Shown piece after piece: positions 1 through 13,800 of a stretch of 64,000 nt of DNA; positions within the stretch are counted from its first letter, which is position 1; each line of letters opens with the position of its first letter. The DNA is from Lingula anatina (taxonomy: Eukaryota > Brachiopoda > Lingulata > Lingulida > Lingulidae): positions 624,481-688,480 of the forward strand of contig NW_019775524.1 of the NCBI RefSeq assembly GCF_001039355.2. Direction: 5' to 3'. The notes beneath the pieces are model-generated. The model was given only the letters and a program-made list of their open reading frames with translations. It was not told the origin of the DNA and did no database searches. Both the position numbers and the translations under genes were made by a program.

Positions 1-205
1 ATCGACCCAGAGATTAAGATTTGAATCGACCTAACTTCCTGGGGATTCCGCTAAATTGCAGTCAGCCGAGCGCGCACCATAGTTAATTACCCCCTTACAG
101 CTTTCAGTAGGCGGGACAGACGCTTAAGCCGGCTAAGCTGACAGTAATCTAGTGAGACTCCCCACAGGGATAGATCGATCTAAAATCTATGGAAATGGGG
201 TCATA
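1..205. mobile_element. Palindromic MITE, copy cut by the window start
   Basis: Two arms that are near reverse complements of each other: both contain ATCGA-rich ends, a CTCACTAAATTGC-like block and a TTAATTACCCC centre. The right end reads as the reverse complement of GACCCCATTTCC. The same family occurs at 3955-4154, 49903-50147 and 63915-64000. No coding sequence is visible, so it is a non-autonomous element. Confidence 0.6.
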
Positions 206-299
206 GACCAGGCAAAACTCATTGATTAGATAACAAGCGCAAGCGAGCCTTATTTTTAGGTAATCTGGATGATTTTCGCATCTATTTTAAATGACTATC

Positions 300-631
300 A
301 AATGAATTATTTACATTGCAAAAGTCTATATTACAGGAATAAAGTTTGTCAATAGTCTCTGTTTTACCTGTTATTGTTTTTATTACGCCAATAAGTCGGC
401 GTGGCAAATATCAATAATCTCTTTATTTTTTGGTTCAAGTACATAATGATTTTTTCTACGGCTCAGTTTACCGTAGGGATATTGAACAAATGTTCGATTT
501 ATTTTCAAATATCTGAAATGGCAGTATGTGGCAGGCTGCATGAAAGGGTATGTCTAAAGTTATCCTCGCTTTATATTTAGGACGTGCCATTCTTGTTGGG
601 TAGTTTACATTTTAACATCGTGAACAGTAAC
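300..631 (+). promoter_or_regulatory. Promoter-proximal region of gene A
   Basis: This block resembles the sequences at about 33590-33850 and 34850-35157, upstream of gene B. Shared pieces include TTTACCTGTTATTGTTT, a GTTCGATT-TTTTCAAATA block, a TGGCAGTAT motif and the stretch just before the ATG. A TATA-like TTATATTTAG lies at 571-580, about 55 bases before the ATG. Promoter function is inferred from position and conservation only. Confidence 0.45.
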
Positions 632-1466
632 ATGGATGGAATGATTGGAATATTGGTAAGTTAAAAGGAAATGGTTGTGGACACATTAAAGGTAAATATC
701 TAATATTAAAGCATTTATGAATCTTGTTGTTAAGGTAGGTTTTTATATTATAAGGGCGTTGTTGTCGATCCCATGACGTTTTGAGAGACGATGGGCGTAC
801 CAAAAAAGCCACTGCCCTGCATTGCAATTCTTGCTGTACTTAAATGAAAAATCTATCAAATCACTGTGTATTTTACTAAAACTATGTCTAAAAGAATTTT
901 TATTCAATCTTTTTATGCAATCATCAACGAATATTAAAATTGTTTACCTCCAATATTTCCATGTCTGCCTAGAGCATCTTCATCAAAGAGAGGGGCTATC
1001 CAGCCACAAAAAAGACATTCATTTATTCTTACATCTCAAAACATTTTGCATTTTAAGTAAAGAAATAGAATAGCTTTAAACAATGATGCACTTTCAAGAT
1101 AGAGATTTCAGTGGTCTGATTCAACGCTTCGCATAATTTTAAGAGAGAGTTTTCATGCATTTGAACATAGATCCATAACGAGATTGACTTTGACATAAAA
1201 CATAGAACAGTGTCAGAGTGACAACCTCTGTTGAGAGGTGGATGTAGTCGTTTGGTAGACAGAGTGATCTGGTTCTGGGTCTTTTTATAAATTATATCAA
1301 CAATGGGATTGTGTCTTTTAAGACATGTTTTAAAAATGTCCAATTCTTAAAACCTTGCGTTTGATAAAAATATCGATGATGATGATGATGGTGATGAGAT
1401 CGTTGCCGTAAACAGCTGTTTTCTCTTTCCAGGTACTTTTCATCATACTGTTGACGCTTACCCCGG
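632..1466 (+). CDS. Gene A signal peptide (two exons: 632-655, 1433-1466)
   Basis: The ATG at 632 opens an eight-codon exon ending at a GTAAG donor in phase 0. The second exon, after TTTCCAG, adds a hydrophobic core and ends in phase 1 at GTAAGT. Together they read MDGMIGILVLFIILLTLTP plus G, a typical secretory signal. Gene B has the same split (35158-35181 and 35779-35812) with similar residues, which supports the start. Phase 1 matches the next CTLD exon. Confidence 0.75.
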
Positions 1467-2946
1467 GTAAGTAGCCTTCTCGGACTGATCATGTATGTTT
1501 TTGAATATTTTATATTATGTGAATGGTATATTTAACCTAGGTCCCAGACCAAAAGGACAGTAAGATAAAATAAGAAGTAAATTAAAAACTTGTGTTAAAT
1601 ATTACGTTTATGTGCAGAATTCTGAATGGGTGGATAATGAGCATTTGACAAAAATGAAAATAACAGTGAAACTTTAATTTGTTCGTCCACTGAATTATGA
1701 AATTGTATCTCGTGGTGTTATGCCGTGAGGGTAAAGGAAGGGCAAATTGCATCGACTGTGATCGGCGACCACTGCATGAATACTTTACCCTAATTGCATG
1801 CTCCCAGGTGGCTGCTTTTGCCTTCGGTGGTTTGCTAATCCACAGTCTAACTAAAAAAGTCATGGGCAGGTTTTAATGAAATTTTCCGGATATTAGTACG
1901 TCAGAAATCAGCTAACTTAGACTCGCTTAGATTTTGGTAGTTATCCATTGGTTTATAGATTAGTTAATTCAATTTATTTCTGTACTGGTGTAAAGATTAT
2001 CATGACGGTGTAGAATAAAATGCAATAATAATACAATTGGTGCAATACCGTTAATGATGAGTATTGAGCTGCTTGGTGGAGGTCTGGGTTCCCTTAGTGC
2101 TTTTCTAGTCTAACATGAGCTCAGTGTAAAAGAAAAAAAAAACGAATGCGAGGACACGTACTTTGGGCTCATTTCCAACGAGGGACACCAACTTTGGGCT
2201 CGTTCCCAACGAAGGACGCCAACTTTGGGGTCGTTCCCAACGAAGGACACCAACTTTGGGCTCATTTCCAATGAAACCATCGTTCTACATAGATCATTGC
2301 AACTCCGCGGGTTTTCTCGCTGAATGCAATCAGGCAGATAAGCAGAATGGACAAAGTGGGTGACCACTTTGCGGTAAATAATTAAGAAGAATACTCCCAA
2401 ATATAGTTTTAATACAATTGAGTACTTTTCCCCAAATGTCCAAAATAATCTTATTTTCACTCACATAAAGAGAAAGGGTGTCCGATTTCTTTTTTCAGTT
2501 CATTCAAAAACCTCCCCACGCTCGACACTATAAGTCTGTGTTGGATATATATTCGTTTTTGTAACTTCCGCTTTTGCCATTGTGTGCTTCTGCTATATGA
2601 TGGTTATCAAAGACGAAAGTTTTCTTGATACGATAATTTTCCTTCGTATACCTTTGTTACATGTATGTCAGTACAATTGACGCAATGAATTATTATCTTT
2701 TTACATATTTTGATCTATGAGTAACGATGTTGGGAACAGATTTTAAAACACTTTATACTGTAATTAAAGGAACACAATTCCAACGGGATAGATATTTTGT
2801 ATTATTTCAGAGAAAAATATCTATACTGTATATTGTTGTTTGTCCTATCAGTTTCTAAAGGCAACGAAAAAAAATCGATGACTAGTTAAGCCCTTTCCTT
2901 ACATTGTCCTAGATTGAGCTGGTCGAGCATATGCAAAAGATTGTAT

Positions 2947-2997
<51 letters not shown>

Positions 2998-3316
2998 TTG
3001 CCTTGTACAGCCACGGGTCTAAGCAGTATTCGGCTAAGTGGCGTAACTGTTATAATCCCACAAATAATATTATATTTTTGCACTTTATTAATTCTTTATT
3101 AATTAATTAATTTATTTATTTATTTCAGATCTGACCTCATCTAGCTGTGACAGCGGTTGGACACATAAGCCCGAGGTAGGAAAGTGCTTTAGGGCCTACG
3201 ATAGCTTCCAGAGCTACCAAGGCGCCAAAACCAACTGTGAAAACGTCGGAGGCACATTGGCCATGCCAAAGACTCAAGAGTTACACGAAGCCATGGCGTC
3301 CATACTGTATGTTTGA

Positions 3317-3349
<33 letters not shown>

Positions 3350-6300
3350 CATTATTATTATCATGTTAAAGTTGTAAGACTAGGTCAAAAGGAAATAGCA
3401 ATTATGATGCCCTCGAATCACAAATAAGGGGACGTATAATTTGCATGATATAAATTGTATCAATTGTATTGTACTACAGTGTACTGGTAAGAATCATCAA
3501 GGTCATAAAAGGATATGTACCAATACACGCGTAAACTGATTGGATAATAAGAAGAATGTAAGATATAAAACTTTAGCATTAAATGTATAGCATTGCAACC
3601 AAGGCCTGAACTAATACATCTAACATACTGCAGCGATACTATATCTTATTTAGGAGCACATATAGAGAGTATTGGATTGGCCTGGAGAGACGGACCGGAA
3701 ACACAGACACCTGGTTGGACGGTACACCGGTGTCGTGGAGTTATATCTGCCCATGTGATGGTAAAGAGTCGTCCTGCGCCGCGTATCGAACTGTGGGGAG
3801 CGACAGCGGTGGAAATCACTACTGGGCAGACGCCTCGTGCTCCAGTTATTATCGCTATGTGTGCGAAAAATCAGGTAAGGGTTTTTGAGTGCCTTTGATG
3901 ACTTGGACTCTTTTCGCATAGGGCGGTTCACTTAACTAGACAGGTCCATTTAAGGGACCATTCCCAAAGATATTTGGATCAATCTATCTCCCTGGCGAGT
4001 CTCACTAAATTGCTATCAAACTAACCGGCTTAAATGTCTGTCACGCCTAGTAAAGCTGTAAGGGGGTAATTATCTTCACCCTGGCTGGTTTAGTGAGGCT
4101 CCCCAGGGAGTTATGTCGATCCAGATGGATCGATCTATGTATGGGAACCCAGTCTAAGATCATTAAACGCTCGACACGGCCGAATAGCTGGTTGGAAGGT
4201 ACAGTAGCGCCACAGAACAATATCTGCCCTTTGTGATAGTGAACAGTTACACTGCATGAGATATAAATCTTCATTTTCTGATATAGATGGGACTAGTGGT
4301 GCCGGGGCGGTGGCTAACCCATGTCCGTCAGGCTGGTCCCACAAGGCGTATGTCGACAGATGTTACTGGCACTCTGGCCACACACATGCGAATTACGAAG
4401 ACTCTAAAACGGCCTGTGCAAACACAAACGGCGCCACCATAGCTATGCCTAAAACCGCAGAACAACAGGCCGCAATGGTGACCATGTTGTAAGTTTATTT
4501 CGCATTGAAATTCATCATATGGGCAAGGAAGTTCGCAAAATATACCTCAGGACAGCAACGGCATGGTTAATTTCACTTCAAACATTATTTTTAATGTAAA
4601 CAAATTTAGAAAAAAGAACCCCCCTTTTGAAATTGCTGGCTACGGGCCTGTGTCCATCCATGTTGACAATAAGTGCATTGTACTTTCCATAGCAAAATCG
4701 TCCACGTTTAGTACACTACCTAGATATTTCCCTCTGTTTGTATTTGTGAAGTCCACCAAGGCCAAATGTTTATCTTTGTGCTCCCTCCACCTACCCACTA
4801 TCAGATTGATTTTTCACCAGATATTTACGAATATATCGCTGGCTCATTCAATGCAGTGGACAGTGCAGGTTTTTTTGTCATGAATTAACCCGAAACATAT
4901 CTGTGAACATCTAGCAAAAATCAACCTGTGCTCTGGTAGAGGGTATCTCCCCCAAACCCCCCCCCCCCACCCACCCACCCACCCCCAAACACAAACACAC
5001 AAACATGCCTTCTTTGCCAAAGCCCTGTATCCTCTGGTGTATTTTTGGTCACGGTTATTTCTCACCATTTCTCGTCTCCAGGTCAAGTTCTGAGTACTGG
5101 ATAGGACTTGAACACATGGGCTCCAACCCCGACCAGTGGGCCGACGGTACCACACCAACCTATGATAACATATACCCGTATGACTCTCGGGGCAGCTCCA
5201 GTTGCAATGCCTATCGGGCACACAACAGCTACAGTTTCCAATGGCTGGACCGGTCTTGCTCTAATAGTTATCGCTACGTATGCGAAATCATAGGTAAGCG
5301 GTTTGTCTTTAATTTATCACTGCGCATTTACATGTACTTAATCTTGCGGTGTTGCTTTCGGATCGTAGGCCCTACGTACTGACAGCGGTATTTGCATTTA
5401 CTTGTATCAGGCCCGTAGCCAGCAATTTCAAAAGGGGGGTTCTTTTTCTGAAAAAATGGACCTTTTCCCATAAAAACTTCATGTACCTAGATCAAATTTT
5501 ACCCAGAGTGGACCTTTTCCCAGCAAAAGGGGCGGTTCTTTCGAACCCCCTGAACCCCTCCCTGGCTACGGGCCTGTATATATTACTCTAATTTGCATCA
5601 CGAGCATTTTAATTAGTACCTCACTTTCAGACCGAAGTCTGCTTCATATTTGTCACAGATAATAAGGCCTCAGCGCATCTATGAAAAAATCTTAAGCGTT
5701 TAGCAAATCCAAGTGCCTGTCAGACTTTGTGTCCAACTATTTTCAATTAAATGCGATATAAGGCTGATCTTCCTATTGGCCTTATATTTCAGTTGGTACG
5801 GGTTGCAGCGCCCCCTCTTCTCCTGGTCATACCACAGAGGTCGTAGAGGGTACAGACGTAGGAGACAATATCACCTATACTTGTGAGTCCGGGACAACTC
5901 TTACCAGTGGAGACCTCGTGCGAGTGTGTCAGTCTGACCGGACGTGGAACGGCTCGGCACCCGTGTGTGAAGGTAAGGGTATCTAGCATGTTACGCCATG
6001 CTGCGCCCTTCATTAGGAAAGCCAAAATTTCCAGGTACTTTATATTTCTGCTTTTGGTGGCGTACCTATTGATGTCACCCTAAGGGCACAACGTGAGTTA
6101 CAAAAATGTGCAATAGCCTTAGCTGTAGGGTTGAACATATGGTTTAGTATTACGCTAGGCTGCTCCTTCTGCTGCTATTGACTCGTGAAGCTTCACGGCA
6201 CTCTACGCGCTTAGGAATCTCTCCCACAGTTATCTACATGGATCTAAAGCTATATTTATCTCAGTTGTAATGTTGTTGTTTTTTCTAACAGTGGAAAAGT

Positions 6301-7814
6301 TGTGTCCCCTTTCCTCTCGGATGATATGACTTTTGAATGCAGAATGTTGACCTGAAATTACAAGTTCAAAGGCCTTTTTCGTAGCCGTTGATACCTCTTT
6401 GGTAACATGTACGAACTGCTTTCGAAAGCGCTAATTTGAATTTACATTTACATCGAAGGTTGCAGTTTCCTCTACCGACACCCTGCATTCGTGCTGTTGG
6501 GAGCTCTCGTTTGAAGTAACTTTGACCTTGGATTTTAAGCACTGAAGCCAATCTTTTCTCTGGGGACTTATGAAAGTCATAATATTAACCTCATATTTCA
6601 GTTACAGTAAAAAGTGACCCCTTAACAGTTATATCCTGCAGCCACCTCTACTGTCACGACGGCCCATGGGAATTACAATGCTTACCTTATTTCTCAGCTA
6701 TAACCTGTAGTACCCCCTTAGCACCAACTGATATTACTCGTGTCGTAGCGAGCACAGATGTAGGGGACACCATCACAAATCCTTTGTTCTTGGCGTTCGT
6801 AGTTCTCCTTTATTTAATAGTTTTACCATTTTTATCCTGTCAAGGATTAGTGACGTAGGATCATTTTGTTTTTCAAGAAATCCTTTCAATTCATATAGTC
6901 TAGCAGGGGTGGATCCAGGATTATTTGAAGGGGGGTCCAGAACGCCAACCCTGGAATGTACAATGTAGAGCCGACCATCGCCCCCTTGGCGTGGGGTTCA
7001 GGGTTTGCTCAAAATATTTGGTGTTTTGGAGGGCAAACGGTGATCTTTGGTACGGTTTAGAACTATGATTCAGCTGTCAAAATTCTTATTTCCCACCTCT
7101 AAATCCGCCGCTGGTCTACCATACTTTTTGTCAGTGATTATTGCACATACTCTTCTCGCGAGCAACAAACTTCTGCTTTAATTGTGGTGTATTTCTACTA
7201 CTTTATAGTTATCAAAGACGAAAGTTTTCTGGATACGATCATTTTACTTCGTATACATTTGTTACACGCAATGAAATATTATTTTTTTACATTTTGTCTA
7301 CGAGAAACGATGTTTAAACAGATTTAGCACTCTATACTCTACTAAATACAAAGCAATTCCAACAGAAAAATATCTGTACCGTATATTTTTGTCCTATCAA
7401 TTTCTAAATGCACATTTTTGTTACTCAGCACCGATACCCGGTATATCTACGATTACATTGGCTCTTTCCTTAAATTGTCCTAAAATGAACTGGTCGAGTA
7501 GATTCAAAAGATGAAAGTTTTTTTTTTCAATGCCCAGTCCCGGGTCTAAGCAGTATTTGGTTAGGTAGTGTGACCATTTTAATCCCACAAAATATGTCAT
7601 ATACCTGTATTTTGAACTTTATTTATTCATTTTTTTTTAGATCTGACCTGTGGCAGCGGTTGGACACACAAGCCCGAGGTAGGAAAGTGCTACAGGGCCT
7701 ACGATAGCGACCAGAGCTACCAAAACGCGAAAACCAACTGCGAAAACGTTGGAGGCACACTGGCCATGCCAAAGACTCAGGAGTTACACGAAGCCATGGC
7801 GTCCATACTGTATG

Positions 7815-7862
<48 letters not shown>

Positions 7863-10800
7863 AAGTTGCAAGATTAGTTCAAAGGGAAATAGCAATTCTG
7901 ATGTCCCCGAATCACAAATAAGGGGATGTGCAATTTGCATTTATCATTTGTATTGTACTGGTAGGATCCTCATGGTCATCAAAGGAAATGTATCAGTACA
8001 CGCGTAAACTGAACTGATATGAAAAAGAACTTAAGATATAAAGCTTCATCATTCAATGTGTTGGATTGCAGTCGATATATATAAACCAAAGCATGAACTG
8101 ATACATCTTATACTGCAGCGATACTATATCTTCTTCAGGAGCGACAGGGAGTATTGGATTGGCCTGGAGAGACTAACTGGAAGCACAGATACCTGGTTGG
8201 ACGGTACAGCGGTGTCGTGGGACTATATCTGCCCATGTGATGGTAAAGAGTCGTCCTGCGCCGCGTATCGAACTTTGGGGAGCTACTACGGTGGAAATCA
8301 TTACTGGGCAGACATCTCGTGCTACAATAATCATCGTTACGTGTGCGAAAAAGCAGGTAAGGGTTTCTGAGTGCCTTTGACTTCGGCTCTTTTCGCATAG
8401 GGCGGTGCACTTAACTAAACCGGTTCATTTAAGATCATGAAACTCTCGACACGGTCGTTTAATTAAGTTGTCATAGGTAAAAAAATTTATAACTGCACAT
8501 TTTTTTAAATTTCTGTTTGTACCAGTATACTTGACCCAGTTTACGTACCTTAGAGTTCAATAATGATACGAAAGGAAATAATGGAACGAAACAGTTTATA
8601 TTATTCGAAACTATATAATGGTATTTGATCTGGTTTAGTGAAAAAAATTTATTTGTCTACTGGCGTAATACGCATCTATACTGTATTAAGTTTTGTAATG
8701 TAGGCAGCTACAGTATCGAGGCTGCTTGCGAGGGTAGGACGGTAGCGCTACAGTGTTCCTTAAACCATGTCATCCATATTGTGGACGCTGTTTATGGCCG
8801 GACCAACACTTTAACGTGTGTCCACCATGCCATGTCCAACACGAACTGCAACGCCAGCACGTCCTACAGCGTCGTGGCCGCAGCATGCGAGGGTCAGCAG
8901 TCCTGCTCTGTGGTAGCACATAGGAGCACATTCGGTCAGGATCCTTGTGATGGAACCTACAAGTATCTAAAGATATACTATAATTGTCAAGGTAAACGAG
9001 TAGTTGGAATTATACTACCACGGAGATCAGTGATGAAGTTCTATGTAGATTACTTCTACTTTTTCCTGGCAGTGACGACTGTAGTGGCGCTATTGCTCAT
9101 GTTGCTTCATGCAGTATTATAGTGTTTTTCTATCTTCAACAGGAGTGATTTTGTTTTTACTGTTGTTAGAATCCTGCAAAAACAACACTTACCACTTTTT
9201 ATCAGTAGACCTAATTAGAGTTGTGCTGCTTAAGGGTGGCATTTGCTATGCTTAATACAACTGCCTGGAATTGTACTTAGAGTGTATTGCAGATTATTAA
9301 ATTGATGGGTATTAATTTGACACTTTAGGGCATAAATGGTTTCATTTGAACCCCAAGATTGAAAACACAACACGAACCAGGGTTAAATCTGTTAAAATGA
9401 AACTTAGTTCCTGTATAGAATTACATACAGCGCTGTAATCCTTAAAGTTCATAATAATATAAGTGCTCTTGACTAGATTCAGGCATTGCACAGCCGGTGG
9501 CATTCTGGCCGTTGGACGCTAACAGCCTGGGCACCGATTTAAGTGGGAATGGACACAATGGAACGGTACATAATGCCACACCTTCGGCCGGACCTTACGG
9601 AGACGCCCATGCTTTGACCTTTGCTGAAGCCAGTGACTCCCATGTGGTCATACCAGCGCATGCGCAGCTTGCCGTCCAGAACTTCACTTTGATGTTCTTC
9701 ATATATCTGGAGAACTTGGACCCCAGTTGCATATTTGAGTACGCATCCAATCCAGTCGCGTCTCACATATGGCTTCACCCTAACGGGCAATCTCTAAAGA
9801 TAAACCTCATTGACTCAAGCGACCATAATCTGCAGCACTTCAGTCAGGTGAACAACATATTTACAGAGAGAACGTGGCATAGGGTGGTCGTCAGCTACTC
9901 ACAGACTACCGGGGAACTGGCAGTGGAATCTGAAGTGTTTGACACCCAGGAGTCCAACAATAATACGAAGCAGTTAGGGACATTTACTCATCACACAAAC
10001 GGTCTCAATCTGCAAATAGGCAAGCGACAAGGGGTGGCCACAGAAATGTTCGACGGACGTTTATCGTGTGTTCATCTGTTTGATGACGTCATCGATGAGG
10101 ACTCCAAGAATGCAGCGTGGGAACGATGCCAAGAGAGAGGGAATTTGGGTAAGTGGTCAGTGTATTGTCTTGACACTGACAGACCCAGTATTTGCTTTTT
10201 TTTGGGGGGGGGGTCACAAAGTTTTTTAAAAAGCGCTTCGCTTCACACGGCGTCCTTGCAAACGCATAATTCAACTTTCATATGAATTATATTTAATTCC
10301 GATTTCTCATTACTGTCTCTGATAAGAAAGATACTATTGAAATGACTTCTTGTCATTGTACTTACATCCCCTTATTATCTTTTATCTATTTCACTTTAGC
10401 GTGCAATGCCCCGGATGACGGGATCAATGCTGCCTACTCTGGTAACTTGACAATGGGGTCTGTGGTATCGTACACCTGCAACTTAAATGCCACTTACATC
10501 AACGGGGACTCCAACAGAACGTGCTTGGGAGATTTAACGTGGTCTGGTACACGGATGGAGTGTCATTGTAAGCATAAGTAGAACAGCAAGTAATTCAAAT
10601 TATTTTAAAATGTTTCGAGAATAGTCTCCAAACTGAAGTTTCACTGGGGTTTGCAGATTATTAATTGGTATATCATGTCCTTTTTATAACCCATGGTATT
10701 TTAGAATACATATTGTATGCCCTGCCTGCTTATGACTTTTCCTTACTTTTGGGTCTTCTAATCTATAGTGATAAGTCGCCTTCTCTCTGATTACTGATAA

Positions 10801-13800
10801 CAAGACCATCATATCCATGAGTCTGCATGGTCCTTTTGTGATAACAAGAACTTTCTTCCCATGGGTCTTCTGCATGTGCTCTAGCTCCCTATACCCACGA
10901 GCCTTCATGGCCTTAGTGATAACAAGAGCTTCCTATGCATGAGTCTTCAGGACCATAATGACAATAAGACCTTATTACGCATGAGTCTTCAGGGCCATTG
11001 TGATAATACGAACTCCCCACCCATGAGTTTTAAGCAACATCTCAAACCCACCTTGTACTATTTCGATGGGGATCTGACTGTCTACAGTACGATGTGATGA
11101 AGATCAAAGCATAGCCAGAGCATTCTGACAGATTTAATAAAACATATGCCAATTGAGTCAAATTGTTATGTTTCAGACGACCTACAAAAAGCTGCTTTCT
11201 GGCCGTTTGACGGCAACAGTCTCGGCAACGACTTCACCGGAAGAGGGCACCACGGAGTACTTCATAACGTGATAGCAGCGCCGGGTCCTTTTGGGGCTCT
11301 ACATGCGTTGGAATTCTCTCCCGCCTCTCTATCGCACGTGACGGTGCCAGCACATCCCGATCTGGCTGTCCAGAGTTTTACATTGATTTGGCTAATGAAT
11401 CCTGTGAGTGTGGGTTCATCTGGAACGGGCTGTTTATTTGAATTCGGAACTGCAAGACCCCATATATGGCAGTGGCCTTCGGGAGCTCACTTATATGCCA
11501 ACCTGATGGATACTGGAGGCCGATCCCACTCTTACACATATCCCAACGTATTCACTGCCAACACGTGGCAGAAAGCCATCGTGCAATTTGACCGAGGCAC
11601 GGGGACAGTTTTGTTAGGAGTGGGGTCTCTCGATTCCCAATATTTCAATAATTCAACTGCGGTGATTGGGCAGTTTGATATCATGACAGCGGGTCAAGAT
11701 TTCCATATAGGCAAACGGTCCAGTCTCAATACACACGTGTTCAATGGCCGGTTATCGTGCATCCACCTTTTTAACACAGTGGTTGACTTGCAGACAATTA
11801 ATGAAGCATGGGAGCTGTGCAGAGAAAGAGGAAACTTAAGTAAGTATTCTATTGGTGTGATGATATTGAATTTTTAAATCTAAACTCGATAGAAAGTAGA
11901 TGGTGTGTTTGTTTGTGTGTGTGCGTGCGAGTGGAGAATAAAGAGGGATTACTAATAGTACTGCATATCGACTGATATTGAAATTGTGAGTTAATGATCA
12001 ATGAGCTTTGATGGTTGGCAGAAAAGTTGTGCTAGATAAGACTAGCGACGCTAATTAGAGACAGCCTATGTTATAAGGTGTAACACCTTGTGTTAGGCAT
12101 GACAATTGATTGTTTGGTTAGGCAATTAATTGTGCTTACTGTGACGTCTGAATGTGTTAGGTGTGACGGTTGTTGTCAGCTGTGACACCATTGTATTTGT
12201 GTGACAACGAATTGGGCTAGATACCTGTATACATTTTTAGTCATATCTGTTTATTCAAGAAATATATTTATGAATACATGCCACCTTTACATGTATTAAT
12301 ATATGTTTCTTGAATAGGTATAATTAAAAAAGGAAAAGGAAACAGTTAGGGACTTTAGATAGATAAGATAATAATGACACCTTTGGCAACAAGTTCCCTT
12401 TAGGTAAAACTACACTGATATTTTGCTGTGAACATCAAAATGATAAACATGTGTATATAACAGTCACAACATAATAGGACCTCTTCAGCAGCGGTGTTAT
12501 TTGTATTTTTTTATTTTTTAAAAGCCATTTCAGTTTTAATTTAACGATTCATGTTGAAAGAGATCCTTTGTACAGCCAATTTTTATTTGTATTACACTCT
12601 GTTAAAAATATTTAACAGTTTTTCAATAAAATTCTCTTTTCTTCTTCATACATTCAAGTTACACATTTGTAACATTTTGTGACTGATTAGATTTTTATTT
12701 ATTTATTCAGCATGTTCCGCTCCTGAACCCGGGGTAAACGCGACTTATTCGGGCAACTTAACCATGGGCTTGGTGGTGACGTACAGCTGTAACGTGGGTC
12801 ACGTGCACGCCAGCGGTAACGTCACTAGGACGTGCCTGGGGAATTTAACGTGGTCTGGGACGCAAATGGAATGCGAAGGTAAGTGTCAGGTTAAAAGGGG
12901 GCTTATCTTGGCCACACACATCGCATGTTTTAAAAATGTCTCAGAACCAGTTTCACAGAATAAGCCGATGGTAAGCGAACATTAATTATTTGTGACTGTT
13001 AATCCCGCCAAGAAGAGAATAGTGAGTGAATGAGTGTTAAACTTACTTTTGTCTGTTAAAGAAGTGAAAAGGGATCCTCTCCTAAAAATACTTACGGCAC
13101 AATGGAACAAAGAACGCTCGCCGATAATTGTCCTCAACACCATAAACATCAAATTAAGTTCACTTTCGGTTTCCCTAAGGCTGGTCTCCACAAATGGACA
13201 GACGTTGGATCAGACGTTTCATCCGTTGGTTAACCAGGAATGGTCGATCAGCAGTCACAGTCACTTCGTAGAAAAAAAAACAAAAAACACGTAGTAGTAT
13301 CGACCACTCGTCGAGATAGGTGCAACTTATAATTAGCTCGCTGGTCTCTTGACTGTTGCTTACTTGGACGGTGCTTCTTCTGGCAATGTTATCAGAAATG
13401 CTGCAGCTGTCAATGCGGAAAAAATCAAGTTTGAAAAGCAATCCGGCAGAACAGGGCAAAGCTGATATTTTTAGCGCTTGTTCTCTGACTCAATCAAGAA
13501 AAAGTCACAATGAGAAACTAGATATAGGCCCCCTACGGAAGTCGAAAATGATGATTTGTTCACATGGACATAGTATAGTAAATTACTGCATTCTCTTCCC
13601 AGTTGTTATTTGCAGCGATCCCGGTTTTATCAGCAACAGCGCAAGGCTTCCGACCACGAGTCAAAACTTCTATGGTGGGAACAACGTGACTTACACGTGC
13701 GACAGCGGTTATTTCTTAGCAAACGGTTCGTTGTCACGTGTGTGTCAGGACAATAGCACGTGGAGTGATGATCCGCCTTTTTGCGAAGGTGAGTCCGTGA

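Noticed and set aside
2110-2460. 116-codon minus-strand frame with repeated residues
   Set aside because: The repeats come from the 31-bp minisatellite; no counterpart in gene B.
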